Shown: positions 42,946 to 54,937 of the stretch, piece after piece
Layout: each line of letters opens with the position of its first letter
How positions within the stretch are numbered: the stretch's first letter is position 1
Source of the DNA: Nissolia schottii
Lineage: Eukaryota > Streptophyta > Magnoliopsida > Fabales > Fabaceae
Length of the DNA: 64,000 nucleotides
Reading direction: 5' to 3'
Assembly (NCBI GenBank): GCA_003254905.1
Contig: QANU01030664.1
Location: forward strand, 31,372 to 95,371
The notes under the pieces: generated by a model
The model's database searches: none
Told to the model about the DNA's origin: nothing
What the model saw: the letters and a program-made list of their open reading frames with translations, nothing else
Position numbers and translations under genes: made by a program

Positions 42946-45900
42946 TGTAACATCCCAATTTTTCTTAGAAAAATAATCATAAACGTAATTATTAAATTAA
43001 TTTTTCTAATCATGGTTAGAGAATTAAAATGGGAAATTATTAAGTAGAATATCCCTAGGAGATAAGACGTGTCGCGATAGGAAGTTCGGCCGCCGAACGG
43101 CCGCTGTACGCCGATAGAATTTCTGACGTACAAAAGGTGTCTGTGAAAATACTCTTCCGGAGGAAAATTCACAAACATCTTTAAATATTAGTACCCTTAG
43201 GTAGGGGAGAATTAGAGGATCGCGACGGTATAAACGGAATATTTTTCGGACGACCGTGCGCGACGCATTGACACTGTGAGCGATAAAACACGAGCGAACC
43301 GGAACCGGGAGAAAGTGAAATTTCAACAGCTAGAGCTGAAGGGCTGCACGGTCGAAGAGCTGAGATTTTTGTCCAAAATTATCCCCAAAATCATGCTTCC
43401 AAACTTACATCACCATTACTTGTCTTACACTTAACCAAATCACATCATGAGCCATACATATGCCCATACCTCCCACTAGTCATCACCTTTTTCTAAATCC
43501 TAAAATTCAATTAATTCCCTCACATTCAGCCCTCCAAAATCGAGCCCTTCCGCAAGTTCACAAGAGAAAAACTTCATCTTCCACATTCTCCATAAACCCA
43601 CTTCAAGCCAAGCTCCAAGAACAACACTTTGTCTCCAAGCAATCAAGCATCCTTCCACCCTCCTGCACCTCCCACAAACTGAAATCACAGCCCTCAAGTC
43701 TCCTCATCTTAGTTTCATTTTCTTACACCCACTACCAAGAGGAACAACATCATCCTCTTCATTGTGCAAGATTCTCACCTTGGAGAAAGGAGGAACTCAA
43801 GCTTTGGAAAACCACAAGGCTTGCAGGACTTCACTCAAAGCTCTCTTTCACCACCACCAAGTTTTCTATAGGTGGGTAGTACCATCACCCCTGTCTATGG
43901 GATGTTTATGTGTGTATTTTGAGTAGGAAAACTTAGAAATGCTATGAGGATAAATATTACTGTTGCGTGTTGGATATATTCACGTTGTTTCATGCTTCTT
44001 GAACGTTCATGTTGTTGCTCGAGTACTGTTGGAATATGTGGTGTGAACTTGGGATGAATGTAAGAGAATGAGAGAAACTAAGCCAGGAGGTGAGCGCCAA
44101 GTGTTCCGCGGAGAGTGACGGAGAGGAGTAGGAAGTGTTGAGCGGTGCCTGGACGGGCGCCGAAGGGGTACGCGTGGAGTAACAAAGAGGAGTTTAGAAA
44201 GTTGATGAGTGGGCACCTGGGATGGTGCCGAGTGTTCCGCAGAGATGGACTGAGAGGAGCCTAGAGAGTTGAAGAGCGGGCGTCAGTAGTGGTGACCTAA
44301 GGGGTTCCGCGGAGGTCCCCTGAAGTGGCTGAGTAGTTCCCTGGAGAGTGTGCTGTACGGAAGGGTTCCGCGGATGATCCCTGAAGTACGCTGAGAGGGT
44401 TACCTGAGAGTTGAACGCGAACCGGGAATTGTGCTGAGTGGGTCCGCGGAGGACCCCTGGAGTGCTGGGAGTGTTACGTGAAGAGTGCTGAGTGGGCACT
44501 GGGAGTAGTTCCGAGTGGGTTCCGCGGAGGTTCCCTAGAGAGGTAGAGTGGTTCCCTAGAGTGCAGAGTGGTCCATGAGGAGTTCTAGGTGGGTTCCGCG
44601 GAGGTTCCCTAAAGAGGTAGAATGGGTTCCGTGGATATCCCCTGGAATGGTTACGTGATCCTAGGGAGAGTTGCTTAGTGGGTTCCGCGAAGGTTCCCTG
44701 ACATTGCTAGTGGTTTCCAAAAGGGGTTCCGAGGTCCATATATGCTCCAACAAGCACTTTGTAGTAGAAGTTTATGTGATAAGTATATAATGCTATTTGT
44801 GTTACTATGAGCCACCTAAGGGTGCAGAGAACAAGGACATGAGTAACGAGTCGTGCATGCATCATGAGGATAGACCACTAGAGACTAAGCTATGCCCAAG
44901 GTTAATGCATAAAGATAATAATGAAAGTAAGAACCAGAATAGTACAGAAAGATAATGTGCATGTGATGATGAGATATGATGAAGGAGAAGACGCTAACCC
45001 GGGTGAGCCGGCATGCGTAAGAAAAAGAAAGCATATGGTACCAGTTAATAAAGAATGCTAAAGTTCATGCATAGTGCACAAGAGCAGGCTCGAAGGGAAC
45101 GCAGGCATTGTGTACGTCACCATGCTCATAAGGAACGCATGGGGCTCGATCACGTCACCAGGCTCATAAGGAACGCATGGGACATGATCACCTTGCATAC
45201 ATACCTATGTGGTTAAAGCATTACTATGTCTCGACCATGTCACCATGCTCGAAGGGAACGCATGGGGCAAGGTCACCGGGCATACATATATGAGTAGTAG
45301 TGTCAGAACGGTCAAGGATAGAAAGCACGAGAACTTAGTAAGAAAGATTAGTTCCCTGTCACCTAGTAACTAGATAAAGCCGCCCAGGAACTTAGACAAG
45401 AAATAACTGGTAGGATGTCTAGATGCATGAACACTTAGAGATCTCCAGGACGGCCGGAGCATAATTGAGTAACCAGATCCCCCTATGCCATAGTCAACCG
45501 CTGAGAACCACCGTTCTCACCCCCATTCACTTATGGCTTTAGGCGAGATAGATGACGTCCCCACCGAAGAAGAGGCAGATCCTGCGCAGAAGATTTAGGA
45601 CCGTAGACCTTGAGACGGGGGAGGAGGCAAAGCTTTGGTCAGTACTGGTAGTGAATCGTCCCACACCCCGCCGAGTCGCGCCACCGATATTCCCCGAGCC
45701 AGAGACTTCCGCCGACGGTGAGCCCATTCTGTATGAGAAGGACGTGGAGGTCGACCCAGTTTCTGTGAGATTGCGACGGCCCAAGGCTTACCGGCAGACG
45801 GCACGAATGAGGAAGGCCAGAGACTATCGCCGTCAGTTCGCACCCCACACTCCCAGCCACGAGGCAGGCCCATCCTACGGCCCCCGAGACCCGCCAGATG

Positions 45901-46572
45901 TACCAGTGCCTTCCTCACCCGAGGAGGAGTATCCTCTGGTAGCCATGGAGGAGGATGACGAGGAGGACGAGCCCGAGCCAGAGTACGAATCGGAGGGGTC
46001 AGAGCCGGAGGAGGAGGATCCAGAGGAGGACCCCGAGGAGGATCCGGAGGAGGAGTTCAGCGAGGACGAGCCAGTGACCTAACCAGCACTATATCCAGAC
46101 CCTGTCATCAGACGCCACCTTTTGCTAGTAGTCCCAGCTTTATGTACATTTTGATGTATTCCATTTTGTAGTCACTCATAGTATGTTCGGGCTTAGAGTA
46201 TGTCTAGCTCTTTTGATGTATTAATACAGTATTTATGATATGTATATGACTTCCCGACATGTATGACATTGATTGTTGGACCCACTTGGTGCTGTTTACT
46301 TTACTGTTCATGTATGTATGTGTATGACAGACGACGCACGCTTTTATCTGTTATACGACTAATTGGGACTTATGATAGTTCACACGCATGGCTCTAGTTT
46401 GACGCATGATAATAGCTTATGTTTAAAAGAAAAAAAAATGGGTCCCTACTTTCAGTTAACTTAATTATTTTCTGAAGTAAATTAGGGACTACCAGTATTC
46501 CCACACAGCAGATAAGAACCTAGCAGACGCAGATCATGACTTAAGCTTAAGCTGCTAATCTAGGGTGTTACA
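42946..46572 (+). mobile_element. Solo LTR (3,627 bp) in the LTR of D
   Basis: TGTAACATCCCAAT to GGTGTTACA, flanked by perfect TGTGC duplications (42941-42945 and 46573-46577). Its first 450 bp are close to the LTR of element C. It contains GGTTCCGCGGAGG repeats (44090-44740), inverted repeats of CCATGC...GCATGG type (45115-45260), the shared LTR block (about 45355-45420) and an intact small reading frame (45552-46082). Confidence 0.92.
45552..46082 (+). CDS. LTR-embedded small acidic protein, intact (176 codons), function unknown
   Basis: ATG is 9 nt after a candidate 3' splice site (TTATGGCTTTAG) and is preceded directly by an in-frame TAG, exactly as at 6523. It begins M-T-S-P-P-K-K-R, has a basic, Arg-rich first two thirds (RRPKAYRQTARMRKARDYRR) and ends in a long Glu/Asp run with D-P-E-E repeats before TAA at 46080-46082. 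Apart from M-T-S-P-P and the acidic tail it hardly resembles the copies in A, B and D, so homology rests on position and architecture. No known domain is recognised. Confidence 0.45.
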   Translation: MTSPPKKRQILRRRFRTVDLETGEEAKLWSVLVVNRPTPRRVAPPIFPEPETSADGEPILYEKDVEVDPVSVRLRRPKAYRQTARMRKARDYRRQFAPHTPSHEAGPSYGPRDPPDVPVPSSPEEEYPLVAMEEDDEEDEPEPEYESEGSEPEEEDPEEDPEEDPEEEFSEDEPVT

Positions 46573-46577
46573 TGTGC

Positions 46578-47224
46578 TCCAGCTAATTTTCGGAGACTCC
46601 GACATGAGCTCTAGATGTGTCAGAACGTAACCCTCGGTTGCCTACGGAGTGTAACTTCTGAGAAGTTACGAAGTTACAAATAACCGCGCACAGTAAAAAG
46701 ATATTTTCCTTTGCTTTTAACCTTTCCTCCCCCTCTCCCACGTTTTGCTGAAGCTCTGCTTCAGTCTCTTATATTTATATATTATTTATCTGAGAAGCTA
46801 ATGCCCTTCCTCCAACTCTATTTTTTTTTTCGCTCGCATTTTGTCCGAAAAACCCTGCTTCTGGTTGCCCTAAAAATATTTCGGACATACCATGACAACC
46901 CATTTATTTTTCCCTTCGGTCTAGAGCTATTTTCTCGGGAACCGGGGACTCTTTCACCGAGCCAAAAAATCCTATGGACATTTTACAGTATCCGGGAAAT
47001 TTCCGTCCGGGTCGAAACTCATCCGGCGACTTTCGAAAATTATAAAATAGCTAAACCTAGTCCGTCTCTCCAATTTTCCAGGGTTTCGAGGGTTTAACTC
47101 TGCTTCCCTCGCTTCCTCGACGTTTCCCGGCAATTGGCGGTTGTCCACGGACCACTTTCCGGCTCGTAGAAGCATGGGACGTTACTAGAATTTCGTCCCG
47201 AAATTCGAGAAGTGTTACGTTTCT
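46578..47224 (-). repeat. Start of the 3' LTR of D (U3 part) and adjacent internal DNA
   Basis: The LTR part ends at about 47186, where TAACGTCCC (minus) replaces the usual TGTAACATCCC. It keeps the conserved CCTAAAAATATTTCGGACATAC motif (46868-46889) shared with the LTRs of A and B. No gene. Confidence 0.7.
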
Positions 47225-50200
47225 TGTAACAACCCTACTTTTTCCCTTCAGTTAAAATGCTGTCTAGGAAAGAATTAAAAATATATTAAGAAGGAAAATG
47301 TGAGATAAAAATGAAATAAAATTCAAATATTAAATTTTATCTCTGTAATATTAGTTAAAATAATAATTCTGCGATCTCGTGGCTTCTGGTGACGTTCGGG
47401 TCGAAATTAGGGTTTTATTATAATTTCCTCACGACTCACAGGAGTCTGTAAAATATATTAATATGAAATTAAATTTAAGAATAGTCCAACTAAGATTTAA
47501 ATATTAACAAGGATAATTAATAGGTCACAACAGTGTGTCCAGAATATTTTTAGGACGTCCGAACATAAATAATTAATGAGAAAACATGACCTAAAAACAT
47601 ACTAAGGGCAAAATAGGAAATATACATGGCCATGGACTAAGAAAAGCCCACGGCAGCCCTTCCCCCCATGCAAACCCGAAACACACATACACAAAACACA
47701 CCAAAGTCATTTCATTTCTTCTTCCTAAGTTCTAAGGCTTCAAGCTCCATAATCATCAAAGTTCAACCATAATCCTTTGTTCTCATCATCATCAATCATT
47801 CTCAAATCCATCAAGAAGGCAAGCTAGCATCAAGGTTAAGAGTTTCTCTTCAAGTGGAAGCAAGAGCATCAAGTTTCATAACCCTAACCTCCATAACCTA
47901 GGTTTTTGTTCTTTCTTGGAAAGAAAAGTTCAAGCAAGCCATCAAGCTTCAAGTTCATCTTTCTCATCATCATAATTCATTCCTAAGTCCATAAGGAAGG
48001 CAAATCAAGAGTAGTTGGTGAGTTTTCATCCCTTGGTGAAGAACCAAGCTTCCATAACCTATGTTGCCCTAATTATGTCAAGTATTTCATCTTAGGTCAA
48101 GGAGACTTCAAACAAGCAAGCAAGGCTTGATTTCCTCTTCCTTCTAGCATCAACAAGTTCTTGAGGAAGTGGGTAACTCTAGTTCCTCACCTCTTTGATG
48201 GTGAATAATGTTTATGTGATTATATGTATGTTAGAGGAATTGGTGATATTAGGAACATAAATGATAGAAATGATGTTAGGATTTAGGAAGATAATTCTGA
48301 AGGGTCTTGTGACCTGGATTAGATAGGATTATTGTGTTGGAATTATGTGTGAAACTTAAGCAGGTGCCATGGGAAGCCAAGGGGAGAAAATGGAAGAGAA
48401 GAGCAATTCGGTTTTCAGCTCTCGCACAAGGGCCACTGAGCAGAGTCTCAAGCGCCGCTGAGCGGGCTGAAGCCCCCGTGGAAAGTGCAAAAAAGATATT
48501 TTTGTGTAAGGCGGTGGAGAAAATTCGAGAAAGTTTCAGCCGCTGTGGGATAAGGTTAGTACCGCTGAGCGATACCACCGTTATCGCTGGGCGCAAAGGC
48601 TCAAACCGCTGAGCGAACATCAGTTTTCGCTGAGCGGCTTGAGACTAGAGAAAGCTATGGCACCCTCTTGAGGCTCATGGACTAGTATTTGATGTTATAT
48701 CTGTGATCGTTAGTTGAATTATATGAGTGTAGATGCTGTACATGAAGGAAATGTACTAAACATGTATATGTCATGTAATCTGTGATGATATCTGTAGCAT
48801 TCCATGCATTCATGATACACCTAGTTAAAGACATGATAATTAACTCTGAGATAAGTAAAGATGTTGAAATGAACCATAGGGAACCAGTATGCCATGCTGC
48901 AGGTACCAAAATGCTGCTGAAAAAGGGCCAATGCCCAATGCTGCTGAAACAGGGCAAATGCCCAATGCTGAAATTGGCTATATGCCACATGCTGAACAGG
49001 CCGTGATCACGTGAGCCACTATGATCCCACTTCAGGAGGTCGAGGCATCCTGAATGTGGAAGCCCGCCACAGGTGGTGTCGATATGGCATACCTAGAGGT
49101 GTGCGGTTACCACGCCTATGCATTGTCGAAAGGGGGCAAGCTTAGGTGGGGGTACAATATCCGCCCACTGTCGAGGGGTCCCGAGGGGGCACACGGCAGG
49201 TGGAAGCCCACCGCAGTAAGGTCCAGACAGTGTCGGCCTATACTGAGGGTGTGAGGTTATTCCGTCATACTAGTGTCAACAGAGGACATTACTATGGTGG
49301 GAATAACACATATTCTGTTATGCTGTTACATTCTGTTATGCTGTTACATTCTGTTAGACATGTTATTCTGATAATTCTGTCATGTTTATGCTGCTGACTA
49401 TGCTACATATATTCTGCTGATTCTGTTATGTTTACTTTGGATGACTATGTGATGCATACTCCGATGATTCTGTTATGCTGAATGTACTCTGATTATATGC
49501 TGTTATTCAGTTTGATTGGAATGTATGATCTGCTGTTATGCCGTACCGTCAAGAGCACGCTCGAGACGGATTTCACGAAATGTTAATCAGCACGAGAATG
49601 TAGTAAACAAGAGTAGTTCCCATGTCACATAATAATGCAGATAAAGCCGTTCAGATAGGCCAGATAATAATTGGTAGGATATTTAGTTTGTATGTTCACC
49701 CTCAGATCTCTGAGTGGCCTGAAGTCTGACATAATCTGATACGAGACTCAGGAACTAAAGTTATTTCCACTGAGAACCTACCGTTCTCATCCCCACTGTT
49801 TTATGACTTCAGGTACAGAAGATGATGAGTCCTATTTCGAGGATGCGGATGAGCCGCCAGCTGAGCCATGAGCGGCTAGGAGATAGTTAGACATTTACAT
49901 TTTGCCAGGGACATACTGAGTAGCATTCCAGTAGTCCTTGTATTTTGATGCTGTGTATTCTGGATTATGTATTTGATATTTTGATCTATGTACATATTAT
50001 GTATATCTTATACTATGTGACCTTGTATGGTGGACACACTGGATGTATATTACAGATTCTAATTATGATAATGTTATCCACATTGTTATATTTGTTTTAT
50101 TCCAACGCATGACTCTATTTTAGTATTGATGTGATACAAGCAAAAGTTTAAAATGGGTCCTTATTTTCTTGAGCAACGATTATTTTCAAAAGATAACTAT

Positions 50201-50285
50201 GGACTAAGGTATTCCGACCAAGTAGACAACAACTTAGTGAGCTTTGTTTACTACGTACGGGTAAACAGTTAGCTAGGGTGTTTCA
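47225..50285 (+). mobile_element. Solo LTR of the T family (3,061 bp), copy 2
   Basis: TGTAACAACCCTAC to GGTGTTTCA, with perfect TTTCT duplications (47220-47224 and 50286-50290). Candidate donor near 48170 (GAAGTGGGTAACTC), CCGCTGAGCG palindromes (48430-48645), two 27-bp units (about 48910-48975), shared LTR block (about 49615-49685), candidate acceptor at 49813 followed by T-E-D-D-E-S-Y-F-E-D-A-D-E-P-P-A-E-P-stop. Confidence 0.93.
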
Positions 50286-50397
50286 TTTCTAACCCTAGTC
50301 GGGTCACGTAGGGGTCTCAGAATGTCGCCCCAGAAAACCCTAGCTTTCCCGGGCCCTTCGGGACTCCAGAAAACCCTAAAATCCATCCCTAGGGCTC

Positions 50398-50530
50398 TTC
50401 ATTCGAATCCCTTATGATCATTCACTCGAATGATTTGCAGAGTTCTTGAGTCATTCGGATGGAGTATTCGAATACCAGCATTTTTCATTAATTCATTCGA
50501 ATGAATGTCGGGATTCATTCGAATGAACTG
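50398..50530. repeat. CATTCGAATG palindrome cluster upstream of antisense gene copy 3
   Basis: Six units, including TTCATTCGAATCC, TCACTCGAATGA, AGTATTCGAATACC and TTCATTCGAATGAA twice. One unit has both arms changed together (GTATTCGAATAC). Confidence 0.8.
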
Positions 50531-50806
50531 CGATCAGTGGTCATTTTAAACGATCCTCCTTCTTTCCCTCTCATTTTCCTCTTCCACTCTCTCCCACGAG
50601 CAAAATTGCAGAGCTAAGCGCACCTCTCTCTCTCGCCACCTTCCTCCTCCTGCTTCTCCACTTCCTCCCCCTTGGTCGTAGCTCTTCCCTGCCTCCACTA
50701 CGGTTTCCCCCCTCTCCTAGCCTCAATCTGTGGCTCCTCCCTCTCTTCCTCACCCAAAACCGCATCCTCTTCCTTCCTTCTCTCTCACAACCGAATCCCC
50801 CACACC

Positions 50807-51504
50807 ATGAGCCAATTTGGTAGCCGACCCTCACGCTCTAAGAATCTGGGGTCTTCCTCCGCTCCCGCTTACCCTCATTGGTTTTCCTCGGAGGCGCAAT
50901 GGCGCAACTTTGAGGCTAACTATAAGGAACGGGATATCATGAAGCCGAAGATCCTTGATCGCGATGTTTTCGAGGAGATCGCACCGGATGTCCTCATCTA
51001 CTGGACTCTGTAGACTTGCTGGAGTTCGCGTATTTTAGCCACCCGGTATACCCTCAACTGGTTAGGGTTTTCTACAGCAATATGCGGGTGACGGACAACA
51101 TCTTGACCACCGAGGTCAGTGGCGTGCCGATAGAGATGCCCTTGGAGCTACTCGGGGCCGTGCTCGAGATTCCAGCTATCGGGCATGAGCTGACGTCTGG
51201 CGTTTCTGAGTGGGCAGTCACGGCTGCAGGGCTTCCATTCGCGAAGGATTTAGCCCTAGGCACTATCGGTCATCCGGGCATCAAAAGCTCGAAGAATAGG
51301 CCACAGGTCAGCGGCCTACCGGTGGAGCAGCGCATCTATCATTATTTGCTAACTCACACCTTCCTCCCGAGGAGCGGGAACCACTCCGTCCTATCTCGGG
51401 ATGATTGCCTGGTGCTATGGGCATTGGCGGAGGGACACGGGCTTAACTGGGCCCTGCTCGTGATGCACCGTATGGCACAGGCACGCACTCGGGGAAGTGC
51501 TCTC
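50807..51504 (+). pseudogene. Antisense gene copy 3, truncated by insertion of element T
   Basis: ATG at 50807 (M-S-Q-F-G-S-R-P-S-R-S-K) with HWFSSEAQWRNFEANYKERD. One frameshift near 50985 separates this from an otherwise clean frame (from about 51013) with LVRVFYSNMRVTDN, SSKNRPQVSGLPVEQRIYHY and RDDCLVLWALAEGHGLN, broken off after A-R-T-R-G-S-A-L by the T LTR at 51505. The intron and exon 2 would lie to the right of the window. It is the least damaged exon 1 of the three. Confidence 0.75.
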
Positions 51505-54500
51505 TGAAACACCCTAGCTAACTGTTTACCCGTACGTAGTAAACAAAGCTCACTAGGTTGTTGTCTACTTGGTCGGAATACCTTAGTCCATAGTTATCTT
51601 TTGAAAATAATCGTTGCTCAAGAAAATAAGGACCCATTTTAAACTTTTGCTTGTATCACATCAATACTAAAATAGAGTCATGCGTTGGAATAAAACAAAT
51701 ATAACAATGCGGATAACATTATCATAATTAGAATCTGTAATATATATCCAGTGGGTCCACCATACAAGGTCACATAGTATAAGATATACATAATATGTAC
51801 ATAGATCAAAATATCAAATGCATAATCCAGAATACACAGCATCAAAATACAAGGACTACTGGAATGCTACTCTGTATGTCCCTGGCAAAATGTAAATGTC
51901 TAACTATCTCCTAGCCGCTCATGGCTCAGCTGGCGGCTCATTCGCATCCTCAAAATAGGACTCATCATCTTCTATACCTGAAGTCATAAAATAGTGGGGA
52001 TGAGAACGGTAGGTTCTCAGTGGAAATAACTTTAGTTCCTGAGTCTCATATCATATTATGTCGGACTTCAGGCCGCTCAGAGATCTCTAGGTGAACATAC
52101 AAACTAAATATCTTACCAATTATTATTTGGCCTATCTGAACGGCTTTATCTGCATTATTATGTGATAAGGGAACTACTCTTGTTTACTACATTCTCGTGC
52201 TGATTAACATTTCGTGAAATCCGTCTCGAGCGTGCTCTTGACGGTACGGCATAACAGCAGATCATACATTCCAATCAAACTGAATAACAGCATATAATCA
52301 GAGTACATTCAGCATAATAGAATCATCAGAGTATGCATCACATAGTCATCCAAAGTAAACATAACAGAATCAGCAGAATATATGTAGCATAGTCAGCAGT
52401 ATAAACATGACAGAATTATCAGAATAACATGTCTAACAGAATGTAACAGCATAACAGAATATGTGTTATTCCCACCATAGTAATGTCCTCTGTTGACACT
52501 AGTATGACGGAATAACCTCACACCCTCAGTATAGGCCGACACTGTCTGGACCTTACTGCGGTGGGCTTCCACCTGCCGTGTGCCCCCTCGGGACCCCTCG
52601 ACAGTGGGCGGATATTGTACCCCCACCTAAGCTTGCCCCCTTTCGACAATGCATAGGCGTGGTAACCGCACACCTCCAGGTATGCCATATCGACACCACC
52701 TGTGGCGGGCTTCCACATTCAGGATGCCTCGACCTCCTGAAGTGGGATCATAGTGGCTCACGTGATCACGGCCTGTTCAGCATGTGGCATATAGCCAATT
52801 TCAGCATTGGGCATTTGCCCTGTTTCAGCAGCATTGGGCATTGGCCCTTTTTCAGCAGCATTGGGCATTGGCCCTTTTTCAGCAGCATTGGGCATTGGCC
52901 CTTTTTCAGCAGCATTGGGCATTGGCCCTTTTTCAGCAGCATTGGGCATTGGCCCTTTTTCAGCAGCATTGGGCATTGGCCCTTTTTCAGCAGCATTGGG
53001 CATTGGCCCTTTTTCAGCAGCATTGGGCATTGGCCCTTTTTCAGCAGCATTGGGCATTGGCCCTTTTTCAGCAGCATTGGGCATTGGCCCTTTTTCAGCA
53101 GCATTGGGCATTGGCCCTTTTTCAGCAGCATTGGGCATTGGCCCTTTTTCAGCAGCATTGGGCATTGGCCCTTTTTCAGCAGCATTAATGGTACCTGCAG
53201 CATGGCATACTGGTTTCCCTATGGTTCATTTCAGCATCTTTACTTATCTCAGAGTTAATTATCATGTCTTTAACTAGGTGTATCATGAATGCATGGAATG
53301 CTACAGATATCATCACAGATTACATGACATATACATGTTTAGTACATTTCCTTCATGTACAGCATCTACATTCATACAATTCAACTAACGATCACAGATA
53401 CAGCATCAAATACTAGTCTATGAGCCTCAAGAGGGTGCCATAGCTTTCTCTAGTCTCAAGCCGCTCAGCGAAAACTGATGTTCGCTCAGCGGTTTGAGCC
53501 TTTGCGCCCAGCGATAAAGGTTGTATCGCTCAGCGGTACTAACCTTATCGCTCAGCGGCTGCAACTTTCCCGAATTTTCTTCCACCGCCTTACTTTAAAA
53601 ATATCTTTTTAACTTTCCACGTAAGCCTTGTCTCGCTCAGCGGTGCCTGAGACCCCGCTCAGCGGCCCCTGTGCGAGACATGAAAACCGAATTGCTCTTC
53701 TCTTCCATTTTCTCCCCTTAGCTTCCCATGGCACCTGCTTGAGTTTCACACATAATTCAAGCACAATAATCCTATCTAATCCAGGTCACAAGACCCTTCA
53801 GAATTGTCTTCCTAAGTCCTAACATCATTTCTAGCATTTATGTCCATAAACTCAAAATTCACATACATACACATACAAGCACACAACACTTAGCCACCAT
53901 CAAAGAGGTGAGGAACTAGAGTTACCCACTTCCTCAAGAACTTGTTGATGCTAGAAGGAAGAGGAAATCAAGCCTTGCTTGCTTGTTTGAAGTCTCCTTG
54001 ACCTAAGATGAAATACTTGACATAATTAGGGCAACATAGGTTATGGAAGCTTGGTTCTTCACCAAGGGATGAAAACTCACCAACTACTCTTGATTTGCCT
54101 TCCTTATGGACTTAGGAATGAATTATGATGATGAGAAAGATGAACTTGAAGCTTGATGGCTTGCTTGAACTTTTCTTTCCAAGAAAGAACAAAAACCTAG
54201 GTTATGGAGGTTAGGGTTATGGAACTTGATGCTCTTGCTTCCACTTGAAGAGAAACTCTTAACCTTGATGCTAGCTTGCCTTCTTGATGGATTTGAGAAT
54301 GATTGATGATGATGAGAACAAAGGATGATGGTTGAACTTTGATGATTATGGAGCTTGAAGCCTTAGAACTTAGGAAGAAGAAATGAAATGACTTTGGTGT
54401 GTTTTGTGTATGTGTGTTTCGGGTTTGCATGGGGGGAAGGGCTGCCGTGGGCTTTTCTTAGTCCCATGGCCATGTATATTTCCTATTTTGCCCTTAGTGT

Positions 54501-54875
54501 GTTTTTAGGTCATGTTTGCTCATTAACTATTTATGTCCGGACGTCCTAAAAATATTCCGGACACACCGTTGTGACCTATTAATTATCCTTGTTAATATTT
54601 AAATCTTAGTTGGACTATTCTTAAATTTAATTTCATATTAATATATTTTACAGACTCCTGTGAGTCGTGAGGAAATTATAATAAAACCCTAATTCCGACC
54701 CGAACGTCACCAGACGCCGTGAGATCGCAGAATTATTATTTCAACTAATATTACAGAGATAAAATTTAATATTTGAATTTTTATTTCATTTTTATCTCAC
54801 CTTTTCCTTCTTATTATATTTTTAATTCTTTCCTAGATAGCATTTTAACTGAAGGGAAAAAGTAGGGTTGTTACA
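51505..54875 (-). repeat. 3' LTR of element T (3,371 bp) with an expanded 27-bp array
   Basis: Plus-strand TGAAACACC to GGGTTGTTACA. It resembles solo copies 47225-50285 and 39428-42821. The candidate acceptor and short acidic frame lie near 51985-51925, the CGCTGAGCG cluster at 53460-53670 and the candidate donor near 53930. It is longer than the solo copy 2 mostly because of the array at 52802-53179. Confidence 0.93.
52802..53179 (-). repeat. Tandem array: 13 identical 27-bp units plus one variant
   Basis: The unit contains CAGCATTGGGCATTGGCCC followed by TTTTTCAG. One variant unit (52802-52828) is followed by 13 perfect copies (52829-53179). The matching place in the other LTR of the same element (60888-60941) has one variant and one perfect unit, as do the solo LTRs. 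Because 27 is a multiple of three and the unit has no stop codon in several frames, long open frames on both strands arise here by chance. Confidence 0.97.
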
Positions 54876-54888
54876 TTCCACCCCCTTT
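54876..54888 (-). promoter_or_regulatory. Polypurine tract of element T
   Basis: AAAGGGGGTGGAA on the minus strand, directly before the 3' LTR start (TGTAACAACC), same as in element B. Confidence 0.92.
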
Positions 54889-54937
54889 CGAAAAATTTTA
54901 CCCTCGAAATTGAAAGATAAGGATAGATCCATACCTC

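Noticed and set aside
45595..45918. Antisense frames opposite the 45552-46082 reading frame
   Set aside because: They are shadows of a GC-rich acidic coding frame and have no counterpart opposite the other LTR copies.
52578..53277. Long open frames on both strands (134-226 codons) over the 27-bp array
   Set aside because: The unit length is a multiple of three and several frames lack stops, so tandem copies stay open in several frames at once. There is no start context, no relation to the other LTR and no domain.
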